Shown: positions 13,277 through 24,094 of the stretch, in pieces
How positions within the stretch are numbered: the stretch's first letter is position 1
How the letters are laid out: each line of letters starts with the position of its first letter
DNA from: Riptortus pedestris
Lineage: Eukaryota; Arthropoda; Insecta; Hemiptera; Alydidae
Assembly: GCA_019009955.1 (NCBI GenBank)
Contig: CM032230.1
Location: 24,955,001-25,019,000 of the forward strand
Length of the DNA: 64,000 nucleotides
Direction of reading: 5' to 3'
Notes under the pieces: model-generated
Seen by the model: the letters and a program-made list of their open reading frames with translations, nothing else
What the model was told of the DNA's origin: nothing
The model's database searches: none
Position numbers and translations under genes: made by a program

Positions 13277-13999
13277 CTATCAGGAGAATAATAAGTTATG
13301 ATTATCAGCCTTAACCAATATGGTTATTTGTCAGGCATCAGTCTTTGATCAGTATCAGAAGATGTTCAAAAAGTACCAAATTATTTTAAACGTAGAATGA
13401 TTTCACTAATGGTAAATCAATTATTATTTCACTATGACACTATTTTTTCAATAGTTCCTTAACCGTCCGCCGGAGTCCCTATCATCCTAGGATATTCCAG
13501 CTTTTCCGACTTCTACAGTGGTGTCCTGAAAAAATACTATTCCATTGGAACTATCGTCCATTAGCCATTAACAAATTTATTTGTTTGATGTTGAATGAGA
13601 AATCGTCTTGCTCATAAATAAATAAATAAATAATAATGCAGGGACCCTCGATGAAAAGCTCCTCAACCCTCAGACACTTGAAGAGGTACATTCAAGTGAC
13701 TGATAATGATGGACTCGTTATTGTAACGAGGTAAATATGCTGACAATAGCAGCAGAATATTGTTGTAAAAGAACCTCAGTACAGACCCAAAGCAGTTTAA
13801 AGAAAGATAGAGACAAAAGTATTAATTAAATCATTTTAATTGTGCTTAAATAGGAGTTATTTGCCTACTTAATGTACACATATATGGACTTATGAACACA
13901 TAAGGAGCCTAACTAATTGCGGTATTTTCGAGTTAACAAGGACACCTATTAACTATTATTGGCATTCCTTATTGTATATTATATGTGCAAGTGTGAGAA
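13277..13999. other. Unannotated sequence
   Basis: No recognised coding or transposon sequence apart from a short (AAAT)n run at about 13615-13632. Confidence 0.5.
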
Positions 14000-14207
<208 letters not shown>

Positions 14208-14439
14208 TTTAGCACCGCGAAATAGGCTTATGCTAAGAAAAGAATTACATGTGGTCATTCAACCATGTGTAACATAATCCCAAGGAAATCCAGCGAGGTG
14301 TTTATCTCTGCTCGTATATCTCCTTGGATTTAGTTTCCTCATTGTTAAAATTCTCACTGATCCCACGTGAGTATGGCAGGGCCAGTGGTACGTTAAGAAT
14401 TGTTGTTAGCAGACACACCGGACAAGACCAACCATAAAT

Positions 14440-14615
14440 CATCTTAAAGCACTGGCTAAGGTCGTATGGGCTATCTAACAACTCACAGCCTCGACTGGAA
14501 TGTTCTCCACACTTTATGATGCTTTTACTGTTGGAAACACTTATGAAGAAGAATGGAATTCGGGGTAATCGAAACATTCCATACACGAGAATCACTGCCA
14601 TGTGTCATCTGGTGG
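14440..14615 (-). repeat. Interspersed repeat, related to 20050-20235
   Basis: It shares 'ctatctaacaactc' and 'atgatgcttttgttgctgga'-like blocks, in the same order and spacing, with 20050-20235. Both copies sit beside pieces of the tRNA-derived SINE family. This may be another SINE family or the 5' portion of a longer composite. Orientation is a guess. Confidence 0.4.
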
Positions 14616-14677
14616 CAATATAGGCAAATCTATAAAGCAAGAATTATGGATTCCCACGAAAGCAATAAAAGCTTACT

Positions 14678-14800
14678 TTGTGACGAACTCACGAAATAAA
14701 ATCTTTAATACCACTTTGGCTAATAATTTATGGCAACCTATAGATAACTCGCGCGATCATCCATAGTATCATTAACGAATTCTAGTAAATAAGAATAAAT
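14678..14800 (+). repeat. tRNA-derived SINE, body fragment
   Basis: It shows the family's body text 'gacgaactcacgaaataaaa', 'ccactttggctaataa' and 'tggcaacctatagataa', with a degraded 'cattaacg' tail. The tRNA head is missing. Compare the copies at 42138 and 46112. Confidence 0.6.
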
Positions 14801-15229
14801 AAATATTAGCATGAGGGTGAACGTAAATAACCTGCAATCGCTATAGATACGTTTGTCAAATACTTTACAGTGAATAGTGAACTAATTTTAACAAGATCCA
14901 CTCTATAAAAGACATTTGACCTCTTTGTGAAACAAAACGCGAATGAAATTGACTTATTTAGAAACTGTACAAACAGTTATTAAAAAATTAAATTATTTTC
15001 CTTTATTATGTTCTATTCCATTTGCATATCATAAATAATGAACTGTAACTAACTGGATGCACTTGTCTTTTATATTATAAAATCAATATTATATACCTAA
15101 AAATACTAAGCATAAATAATTTAGACATGTATAATAACAAAATTGAATTAAGTTCATCAGGTAGGTTCTGCATTAGCTTAAAAGGTTCACCATTTCCTGG
15201 AGAATGACATAGCAGACGTAAATAATAGA
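14801..15229. other. Unannotated AT-rich sequence
   Basis: Nothing recognisable was found on either strand. Confidence 0.5.
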
Positions 15230-16020
15230 GTTTAAAGAAAACTCGCTTGAGTTAGCGTGGTTTGCTGAAGGGTGAAAATTAAAAAGATTTAAATATTTCT
15301 ATTAATATTAAATCTGGAGAAAATGGATAGAAATGCAATAAAGGACTTTATAGAAAATACTGGTTTCATAAACTTTTTACTTCAATGATCGAAGAGAAGG
15401 AAGGGACGGTTTGACTCTCTCTGAAAACATTTTGATTAGTTTTGGGTTGATACTGTAAGAATATAATACGTATACTCGACAACTCAAAAGTGACTAACCT
15501 AAATGTGACATATAGTGATCACCTCTAAAGGTCCTTAAAAAAAAATGCAAATTTCACCGAATCTATTAGAGAAAAAAAATCTATAAATTATGTCCTTATG
15601 GCGTTTTTTAATATACATTATAACCGAAGTACTGTATATCACGTTCAAGTAGTTCTAAATGAATTACAGTATTTGTTTATTTAATTTAGGAGTACAAGGG
15701 AGGCATGTGGTGTTCACATATCAGACGGTCAGATTTTTTGATAGGTGGTAAAGGAAATGTCTAGGATATTCCAACTTAACCCCTTTCTGAACCCTCAACT
15801 TTCCAAGTCCAATTTAAGCTATTAGTGGACACAATATTTTGTTTTACATGAAATATCGAGTCAGCAAACGATGGAACGAAAATTCCTGATGTTTGTGAAT
15901 TAACAGAAAAATATATATATATATATATTTTGAACTTCATTTTCGTTTTCTAGTCAGTAGTAGCAATTGAAATTTTTACTAAGTATTCGGCAATAGGATT
16001 GCAAGTACCCCAACAGTCTT
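15230..16020 (-). mobile_element. Heavily degraded HINE-like element
   Basis: Order and spacing fit the family although the text has drifted. There is 'gctgaagggtgaaaattaaa', then 'aaatatttctattaatatta', then 'acatgaaatatcgagtcagc'. A short (TA)n lies at 15909-15930, and then 'ttttgaacttcattttcgtt'. No terminal stem-loop survives. Confidence 0.5.
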
Positions 16021-16786
16021 ATTAACATGGAATCTAAACATTTAAATCTATCTGTAATTTTGGAAATATCAGTAATTGTTTTATCTTACTTTATTTTCAT
16101 GGCCTTAATAGTAAACCTGATTTGATGAGTAGAGGGCGGGAGTGCTGCACCCACCCCCTCTGGCACAGCCACTGATCTACAGGATGTTATCTCACGTCAA
16201 ATCTTAAATACTCTCCAGATAAGTTTGCTTAAGACCAAGCAGGTCTGGAATATATTAAGAGCGGTGGTTAGTGTTTCAAGTCACACATTAACTCTCTTCG
16301 CGACCTTGAATGTCTAAATATTTCTATGACCTATTGAGTGAGACCGTGGGCCATTAGGAATCGGGTCACGAAATTTAAGGACCTTAGTCTGCAAGTGGAA
16401 GCGTCTCACCTGAATATAAATATTTCGAGTGTGCCTCAATGCATGGAACTAACTGGTTAACACCAGCTGAAACAATGTCGCTCAATATTGGGGACGCGCA
16501 TCTAACTACAAATAATTCAATATCAAGTTATGACGTGATATCATTACTTCAAGGAATTTAACATACCTGAAGGTTTCTATGGGAAATCATCTGAGTTTAG
16601 ATAATAGATTTCATAATCTGATGTTTTCTATATTACAGTGCTTAATGAATAGTTTTATATAACTTAATGCCGGTAGAGTATGGAGGAGGGGCGCAAAAAT
16701 ATACTTTAGGCAGGCGTTTTACTTTAGGACATGCAGAGATTGTGTATCCAGAAAGCCTGGTTGGAGGCCGCTAGCACTAGTAGGAA
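16021..16786. other. Unannotated sequence
   Basis: Mixed composition with short frames only. I recognise no domain, splice pattern or transposon end. Confidence 0.45.
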
Positions 16787-17400
16787 AGTCCGTCACGCAG
16801 GGGCTGCGTAAACTAAGCAGATTTCCCATGTGAAGTTTTACAATAGAGAAATACTACATACTGCTAACACTTAACACCACCGTGAATATTAAGTGAATAA
16901 ATACAAACGGTAATGAGAAATCAAACAGTCAATTTTACTAACCTCCCAACGGAAAGCGTCTAAATTGTAAACTAACAGGACTGCCAACCTCTCACAGCGA
17001 ATAGCTAGATAGAAGTATTCTTCAACGGAAAGAAAAATAAATTACTGAAAAATATCAGAACAACACACATTCATTAATGTAACATATTCATTTTATTAAA
17101 AACTAGTTACTATATGTAGTACTGTAATATATAATGAATCAAGAAATGTTTATTTCAATCAAACAAATGTTAGTAGTACAAGATCTTAAGATGGGGGGAG
17201 GGGAGGGGTGCCAGAACATATAAGCATGTATCTCGTATAATAAAGGTCTTTTGAAAACAATATTTGGTATTTAATCTAAGAATAAAGCGGTTTATTATAT
17301 AACAGAGCGTTGTTTATGTGGCATGAGTAGGAGTGAGGGTTTGCTGAAGGCTGAAAACTAAAAAATGCAACATCTCGGTTAATATTCACGCCTGATCACC
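16787..17400 (-). mobile_element. HINE-like fragments (two subfamilies abutting)
   Basis: The first part has an intact reversed 3' end ('gtccgtcacgcaggggctgc' and AGCAGATTTCCC). It runs to the G-rich block near 17190-17205. From about 17215 the diverged subfamily continues ('gtggcatgagtaggagtgag', 'catctcggttaatattcacg') and stops abruptly near 17400. No 5' end is present. Confidence 0.7.
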
Positions 17401-17454
17401 GAGTACAGCTTGCAATTAATTAAATTCAAATTTTAAATTACTTGAGAGAAAAAT

Positions 17455-17535
17455 CGTTGTCCTACCACCAGGAATCCAGCCCGGGTATCCCTGGTGACTA
17501 GCTCAGTCTTTACCATCTGAACTCCAGGTACAACT
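17455..17535 (-). repeat. tRNA-like SINE head
   Basis: The minus strand reads 'ttcagatggtaaagactgag', close to a Pol III A box, followed about 30 nt later by 'ctggattcctggtgg', a weak B box. It does not fold into an intact tRNA and no CCA-side acceptor stem is clear. A tRNA-derived SINE fragment is more likely than a tRNA gene. Confidence 0.35.
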
Positions 17536-18036
17536 CATATTATTTATTTAACATGTAATAATAATAAAATCATTAAACCTTTTTTCCCATATTGTAGTAA
17601 ATACTGGTGAACATTCAAATATTTCATTAGAACGTTTCAATTTCGATCTATAGACTAAATACCGTTCTTTATCGATAGGAATGTTTCACGGAGACCATAA
17701 ATACACCTAACTTTCTCCGGCCGATCCGAATTCAGGAATCCAGAAAGTATTTTACTACCTTGATTCAGACACAAATTGTGTAACATATTCCGCTTTCTTT
17801 ATTCTACAGTAAAACGAGGAAATGCTTAAGCTTTCCAATTAATTCAATGATGTTATCGTATAAAATGACATTATTGATTTCGGAGAAATTAGTATGCTGA
17901 TCATTAAATCAGAATGTTAAAATGATTAATAGCAGGTTTTAACAGGAATGCCTGTTATCATTTTAGTAAATTTCCTCTGGAAGTTATGTCATATATATTC
18001 GCGATATATATAACTTCACACACATATATCCATATT
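17536..18036. other. Unannotated sequence
   Basis: No recognisable feature on either strand. Confidence 0.5.
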
Positions 18037-18427
18037 TTTAGCAGATTTCTCTAAAGAGAAATCAGCTATTAAGGCCTTACTCATTTCGCGATTTTAAAAA
18101 AAATTTCCTTGAATGTGCATCGTACCTACTCAGAAGATGTCGCAATGTGTCGCTAGCGGTCGCAATTTTTGTTTGATCGTTACCAAATTCGATATTTAAT
18201 TATTTTATCTAAAAAGAAAGATCAAGTTCGTTAATGGCTGAAATCCGAAGAGTGACAATGGGGGTTTGTTTAGAAAGGGGGAATTTCAATAATTCTTAAG
18301 ATCTCCGTTATTATGGGTCGGATCGAAAAATTGTATAAAAACAATCTTATTGGAATAGTAATGTTCTATTAATGTTTGTTGTGTACTTTTTTTCATTATC
18401 TTGATTATTAACCGAGATATTTGCCCT

Positions 18428-18552
18428 TTTAGCAGATTTCCCTTAAGGGAAATCAGCTATTGAGGTCGTACTCATGAAGCGAGTTTTGAAAAATTTCCTC
18501 AAATGTCCATCAATCCTACCCAGGAGATGACGAAAATGAGGTCCGTTCAAAA

Positions 18553-18615
<63 letters not shown>

Positions 18616-19071
18616 CGATCTAGCGGTCGCAATTTTTGATTCAGCGGTATCAAACTTCATATTTAAGCGTTTTATGTAAAAAGAAAGATCAAGTTCGTTA
18701 ATGGCTGAAATCGGACAAGTGGGAGGGGGGTTTAAAGAGGGGATTTTGGAAAATTCGAAATATCTCCGTTATTATGCGTCGGATCGAAAAATTGTATAGA
18801 ATCAGTCTTATTGCAAATTACATTTACCATAAATATTGTTATATAGATTTATTCTGTATCTTCAATATTAACCGAGATATTTGCATTTGTATGCATGCGT
18901 GTGGTCGGCAGGAGTCGGCAATGTTCGGGACTCTCCGCCGAGAGTTAGTGCGGGCCGTTTCGGTAACTATTCGTTCCTCGTGAATAGGTTTAGATATTCC
19001 TTACTACTACTGTTGTTATTTGGCGGATTTCTCTTTGTGAAACTTCACGTGGGAAATCTGCTTAGACGGAC
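18428..19071 (+). mobile_element. HINE-like element inserted in another HINE
   Basis: This is a well-preserved copy. It has TTTTAGCAGATTTCCC with its palindromic partner GGGAAATCAGCT, then 'tgaggtcgtactcatgaagc', the (TA)n core at 18555-18612, 'gatctagcggtcgcaatttt', and 'atctccgttattatgcgtcg'. It ends with GTGGGAAATCTGCTTAG and ACGGAC. The 15-nt stem-loop normally found between the last two is missing here. It lies between T runs of the older copy. Confidence 0.8.
18555..18612. repeat. (TA)n core of HINE-like element
   Basis: TA dinucleotides at the family-typical position, after 'aggtccgttcaaaatgat'. Confidence 0.95.
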
Positions 19072-19131
19072 TTTTTGGTTTTCGGCCTTCAGCTTCATAT
19101 AAGCTGTTACATTAATTAATGCGTGACGGAC

Positions 19132-19755
19132 TTTAATAGTTAGGCATGACGCTCGAGTGGCTACAAATTTTAAGATATTGAAAGCATAATTATCAATTGT
19201 TTCTTAATATTCGTTAAAAATCTAATTGTGTAACTGTAACATAAAAAATTCTAAAGAACAAACCTTATTGCAAACTAAATGTTGTACATATTGGTTCTAA
19301 ATCAAGAATATTAACCGAGATATTAATTTTTAGCCTTCAATAATCCGCCATTATGAGTCAACAATAAGCGAATATATGATGAAACGTCTTATTCAGAGCT
19401 TATTACCGAAAATATGTCTTTTAAGATCATTCAGGAAGATGAGATGAATGCAAATACGCTGTGTAATGAAATCATCAATTAGGATTTTAATTTTTAGCTG
19501 CGAAAGTTTTAAATATAACCTTTGTTATGACTCGGATCGTAAAATTTTATAGCACTAACTATTGATAGCTATAATTGCCGTTCATTGGATTTTTCGTACC
19601 TCAAATTGTAAGTGAGCCATTTGCATTTCTTATTTTCAGTTTCATTAAAGCCCCTTTTCTACTCATCGGCATTTTGCATAAAAATAGATAATATGTGCTG
19701 GTGAGAATAGATCAGTAGTATGTCATAACAGCACGTGGAAATCTGCTTAGTTCGT
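19132..19755 (+). mobile_element. Degraded HINE-like fragments
   Basis: Parts of the 3' half are visible. 'taaccgagatattaattttt' appears at about 19312, 'cgccattatgagtcaacaat' at about 19346, and a remnant of 'cacgtggaaatctgcttagt' at about 19732-19753. The end is cut by a SINE. Confidence 0.6.
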
Positions 19756-19757
19756 CC

Positions 19758-19968
19758 TTATTATTATCATTATTTATTAACGTCCACTTTTTGCAACTAA
19801 GGCTAATTGGGACGGCTTATCTACAGGTTACTACCCTTTTCTAGCCAGGGTGGGACTTTCAATGTTACTTAATGATTTCGAACTCGCCACACTCTAGGTT
19901 TACCATGTCAGATTAAGGTCAACGCTTTCAACGCCTCACATGGCTAACCTGAGTCCCCTGCATGTGTG
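19758..19968 (-). repeat. tRNA-derived SINE, near full length
   Basis: Read on the minus strand it has a tRNA-like head ('gactcaggttagccatgtga' with an A-box-like block, then 'gcgagttcga' as B box). The body is 'ctggctagaaaagggtagt' and 'taacctgtagataagccgtc', and the tail is 'ggacgttaataaataatgat'. Several copies in the window share these parts, which defines a family of about 210-260 bp. Confidence 0.75.
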
Positions 19969-20049
19969 TATAATTAAAGTTGTGGTCTGCATACTCTTAC
20001 TGGATAATAGTCTATCATTAGTCAGCTTATGCAGGGTGCAGGCTACCGA

Positions 20050-20235
20050 GGAATGACTATCTAACAACTCTGGCCTTGAACTTGCCCAGGCCAGAAAATG
20101 AGAATTTTCTGGCAAGAACTCATGCCTTTACTGGTGTAGATGGGATTTCCCTCATGATGCTTTTGTTGCTGGATGGTCTGGTGCAGACGGCTATGGGAAA
20201 CCACTGCATCTCCTTGTGAATCTCTTATTCCCTTT
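20050..20235 (-). repeat. Interspersed repeat, related to 14440-14615
   Basis: It shares the blocks described for 14440-14615. Additional text here includes the self-complementary pair 'ggccagaaaatgag' and 'attttctggc'. No coding capacity. Confidence 0.4.
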
Positions 20236-20384
20236 TTCGGTTCCATCGAAATCAGGTTCACCAGTTCACATAACCAATTACCAGGTGTAGCCTGTAAGTA
20301 CTACATACATATATATATTGATAGATATATAGATAGAAAGATAAATAGTTAGATAGTTACACATATATATGCTTTTGTTTGATA

Positions 20385-20780
20385 GTTACTTTTTTTAAAA
20401 AAAACTAAAGATAAAGTTCGTTCGTCGTCGGCTGAAATCGAATCTGGAATAGGGAGGGGTTGGTTAGAGGGAAGAACTTTCGAAACATATCCATTATTAT
20501 ACAAACCAAAACAAAAATTATAGAACCATTTTAATTGCAAATTCAGTTTCCGATCATTTTTAGCCATCAGTAACCCCACTTCTTCGCATATCAGCAATAA
20601 GCTTTTATGCCGTGAACCACTTTATTCGAAGCGTAAATATGAAATATTGTTTTCATTTGACTGTTGAGCGAGTTATGAAAATAATTTCAGTGTGATGTCA
20701 TCATTAAAAATTGTACGTTCTAATTTGATGATATCAATTATCAGCAAGTCATATACGGAAATCTGCTTAGGTTACATGTG
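20385..20780 (+). mobile_element. HINE-like 3' half, degraded
   Basis: It begins after the core position with 'aaagataaagttcgttcg' and continues to 'catatccattattatac' and 'catatacggaaatctgctta'. A short (TATA/GATA) tract at 20310-20370 stands where the core should be. Confidence 0.6.
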
Positions 20781-20875
20781 GCTTGTGTTTTAATTGGTTA
20801 TTTACGGTATTTTTAATAAAATCTCTATTAGCCTTTATCTCTATATTTAACTACGTTTATATGTAAATTAAATAT

Positions 20876-21062
20876 TATTATTATTATTTATTAACGTCCA
20901 CTTTTTGCAAATTAGGCTAATCGGGACGGGTTATCTACAGGTTACCACCATTTTCTAGCCAGGGTGGGATTTTAGGGCGTTATTTAATGAATTTCGTCAC
21001 TAAATAATTTCCTTTGCCCAGGCAAGAATCGAACTCGCCACTCTAGGTTTACCATGTGTGTA
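20876..21062 (-). repeat. tRNA-derived SINE
   Basis: The same family as 19758-19968, with 'ttaacgtccactttttgcaa' reversed tail, 'ctagccagggtgggatttta' and the B-box end 'aatcgaactcgccactctag'. Its 5' head is truncated. Confidence 0.75.
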
Positions 21063-21831
21063 AATTAAAGCCAAATTAAAAAGTAAAGGATAGCTAATAT
21101 TAGGACAAAAAAGAATGTTTCATTTTTGGCCAATCGATTTTTAGCTACACTTATGGAAACAGTGACTGCTTCTTTATAAACTCTGTAAAGCATTTAACAT
21201 AGCTTAAAAGAGAGGGCATAAGAACAATAATAATAAACTATTTTTAGTAATGAACGCGATTTGACTGCTTTAAAGGAATGAATTATGATATAAATATAGA
21301 GAATTCCTAAAACAATTGACCCGAATCAAATAACGATAACTCTCTAACTGGTAGGGAGATTATTTCTGAACTCAAGGTAAACAACTCAACCCACCGATAC
21401 GCTATCAAACATCTGCTTTTGTTTCAGTAATTTATGTTATATGAGATAAATGTTTATATATTAGAATATGGTCCACTAAATGAAATGTCAACAGTCAATA
21501 AATCAGCTCCGTAAATTGGCATACAAAAAGGAATTATATACAAATACAGAAATTAATTTGTAATCAAGAGAGAAATTAATTGAAACAGGGGAAAATATAT
21601 CTATATTAATGAGGCCTGAATAAAATATGAGAACGAAAGTGAAACACAAAACTCCATCATAAAAATCTGAGCTCCCATTCAGCAAACTTTATATTGTGTA
21701 TAAATGTTTCAATATTTAGAAATAAATTCGGTAATCGCTATTTAATGTCTCAAAGTTAAATCGTATAAGAATAAAACTTGGGAACTAATTCTCTTTCAAG
21801 GACCAACAGGTAGTACTCTTTGAAAACTAAA
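21063..21831. other. Unannotated AT-rich sequence
   Basis: No recognised gene or repeat end. A 60-codon minus-strand frame has no family resemblance. Confidence 0.5.
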
Positions 21832-21835
21832 ATAT

Positions 21836-22500
21836 TGTTACGTTTTTATTACAAAAACAGTAATAAACGTTAATAAGAGTTCTTTTGGATTGCAAAATTA
21901 AACACACACAAGTTTCACAGTTTATTCCTGCACAATTTATTTCACAATGCATAATACTCTTGATTATTACTACTCACAGTATTACACTGATAGTGTCACT
22001 GTTCTTCAGATTTCACAGTCCAATAATTCACTCACGGTCACTGAAATTCACAAAAGACGGCACTCCACTGTCCTTTACTTCACGGCACTGCACTGTCTTA
22101 AACACGGCACTTAAACTGCTACTTACAGTCACGGCACAACACTGTTCTTCTTATAAAAACACTTTACCGCGCTGCACTAAGTCGCACTGTAGCACTGATG
22201 TGACCATCAAGACGTCTGACCGTAAATCTGACTGTGGGGTAACTGTGAGACTCCCTTTTAAATGCGCGTAGAAGTGTCTAGGCATAGAAGGTTCCAGTTC
22301 GAGAAAGGTCTAAAGGTTCCAGGGAGACGGCTATAATTAGATTTAGCTGTACAGGCTTAAATGGAGAGCAGGGTGAGGTCGAGGCTTTTCCAAGAAGGAC
22401 TAGAAGTGACTAGTAAGGGCGCCACCAATTAGCGGCACTTCTCTGAACTCCTCCGCACTCCCCAATCACGTGGTTCCTGGTATATTTAACCTACGCAACA
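21836..22500 (-). mobile_element. Solo LTR of an LTR retrotransposon
   Basis: The 665-bp block has TG...CA boundaries (TGTTACG on the left, CGCAACA on the right) and is flanked on both sides by ATAT, a 4-bp target duplication typical of Ty3/gypsy. There is no internal coding region. The reversed strand contains many short 'agtgccgtg' repeats, also seen in the LTR at 39345-39877. The left 100 bp reappear at 63435 with about 80% identity by eye. The 128-codon frame inside is not a gene. Confidence 0.8.
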
Positions 22501-22695
22501 ATATTATAATAACTCCATAATAATTCTCATGTCACTTTACCATAAATCATTGTGAAAAATCCACCTCGAGAAAATTACCACTATAAAGTCACTCCAAACC
22601 AAGTACCAAATGAATCAATGTTGTATTTTTAAGGTAACAGGGTTGCTACAAGTAACGTTATTTACTGTATGACGTTATAAAATGTAGTAGCTGTA

Positions 22696-22797
22696 TACTA
22701 TTTATTAACGTCCACTTTGGTCTACTAAGGCTAATTAGCACAGCTTATCAACATTTATCTGATACCACCCTTATCTAGACATGGAGGGACTAAGTCA
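22696..22797 (-). repeat. tRNA-derived SINE, tail half
   Basis: It has 'attaacgtccactttggtct', 'aaggctaattagcacagctt' and 'taccacccttatctagacat', the body and tail of the family. The tRNA head is absent. Confidence 0.65.
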
Positions 22798-22799
22798 GA

Positions 22800-23260
22800 G
22801 AGTGACAGTAAATGTCCAATGAAAACAATATTTGTAATTTATGCTCGGAATAAAAGTGGTTCGTGACATAACTGCTTAATGTTAAATGTGACATGAATAG
22901 AAGTGGGGGTTTACTGAGGACTAAAAACTCAAAAGAAGTCCATCACGCAGGGGCTGCGTAAACTATGTATTTTACATATTGCGTTTGTCTCAAAAATTAA
23001 ATGTTTTAATGAGAACAATATTTGGTATTTAGGCTTCAAATAAAGTACTTCATAATACAAAAGCTTATTGTTAATATGACATTAGTAGGAGGGGGGGGAG
23101 GGGGTTACTAAAGGCCGAAAACTGAAAATTACCAATATCTTCATTAACATCAACATAGTGAAAAAACACACATGACAACATTTAGAGAACATTATATAGC
23201 ATTAATTATATACAATATTTTGATCCGAGACATAATAACGGAAATAAATTACTGATATCT
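22800..23260 (-). mobile_element. HINE-like fragments, one inside another
   Basis: An older diverged piece (22800-22935, with 'gtgacatgaatagaagtggg') is interrupted at an A run by a second copy. That copy starts 'gtccatcacgcaggggctgc' at about 22937 and breaks off near 'gagacataataacggaaata' (about 23243). Confidence 0.65.
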
Positions 23261-23595
23261 TAATAGCTAATAAATAAATAACAAATTCGGATTTTCTACT
23301 GAATTCATTGATTTTTTTTTTCTGATTTGCATATGAATAACATGCTATGTCGCAAATCACCATGTTTTTTTTCTTCAAGAAAATACTGGATACGGTTGAA
23401 TTACATCTCAAGAGGACATTACACTTTGTTTAAACTGATATACGATTGACGCAAACAGGTATCTTAATTGGGCACCATTAAACATAATACTTGTCAAATC
23501 ACAAGAAGTATTTGTTTATTCAAGTATTAATTGAATAATAAAAATAGACTCATTCGTCAGAATAAAAAGAGTAAAATTTCCTTAAACCGTAATAA
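23261..23595. other. Unannotated AT-rich sequence
   Basis: Nothing recognisable. Confidence 0.45.
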
Positions 23596-23596
23596 A

Positions 23597-24094
23597 AGTC
23601 CGCCAAGCAGGGGCTGCGTAATCTAAGCAGATTTCCCACGTGCGCCACATATTTGCATTTATCTTCTAAAGTAAAAGTTCAATGAGAACAATACTTGGTA
23701 TTTGAGCTTAGAATAGAGTAGATCATGATATAATAGCTTATTGTTAATATGGCATGAGGAGGTTTACTAAATGCTGAAAACAAACAAATCCAAATATCTC
23801 GGTTAATATTCATGACAAAGAAAATATTTATATAGGAACATTAATAGGCAATTACGTTTGCAATAGTATTGCTTCTTTACACTTCTTCGATACGACTTAT
23901 AATAACGAAGATATTTCGAATTTTCAAAATTCCTCCCCTCTAAGCCTCCTTACACCGGTTAGTCTAGTATATATATAAAATGTTGAACGGACCTCATTTT
24001 CGCCATCCCCAAAGCAGGATCGATGGAAAGTTTTTGAAAATCGTGTCATGAGTACGACTTCAACAGCTGGTTTTCCATCAGGGTAATATGCTAA
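23597..24094 (-). mobile_element. HINE-like element, diverged subfamily
   Basis: It has a reversed 3' end ('gtccgccaagcaggggctgc', AGCAGATTTCCC) and 'atatctcggttaatattcat'. A short TA remnant lies near 23970, followed by 'gttgaacggacctcattttc' and a degraded 5' end ('caacagctggttttccatca', ATGCTAAAA). Nearly full length with a collapsed core. Confidence 0.75.

Larger units (their letters stand above)
18037..19131 (+). mobile_element. HINE-like host copy split by a younger HINE
   Basis: This copy starts with TTTTTAGCAGATTTCTC at about 18036-18051 and is readable to 18427 ('gagatatttgcccttt'). It then resumes at about 19072 ('tttttggttttcggccttca') and ends at GCGTGACGGAC (19121-19131). The two halves join smoothly if the intervening younger element is removed, so this is an insertion and not a rearrangement. 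Confidence 0.75.

Noticed and set aside
14302..14601. 99-codon minus-strand frame
   Set aside because: Overlaps a repeat shared with 20050-20235, where the frame is not kept open.
17455..17535. Functional tRNA gene on the minus strand
   Set aside because: Pol III-like boxes are present, but the cloverleaf cannot be completed and the B box is poor. A SINE head is more likely.
21885..22271. 128-codon + strand frame
   Set aside because: Lies wholly inside the reversed solo LTR. It is rich in Thr/His/Ser from the short 'cactg' repeats and has no domain.
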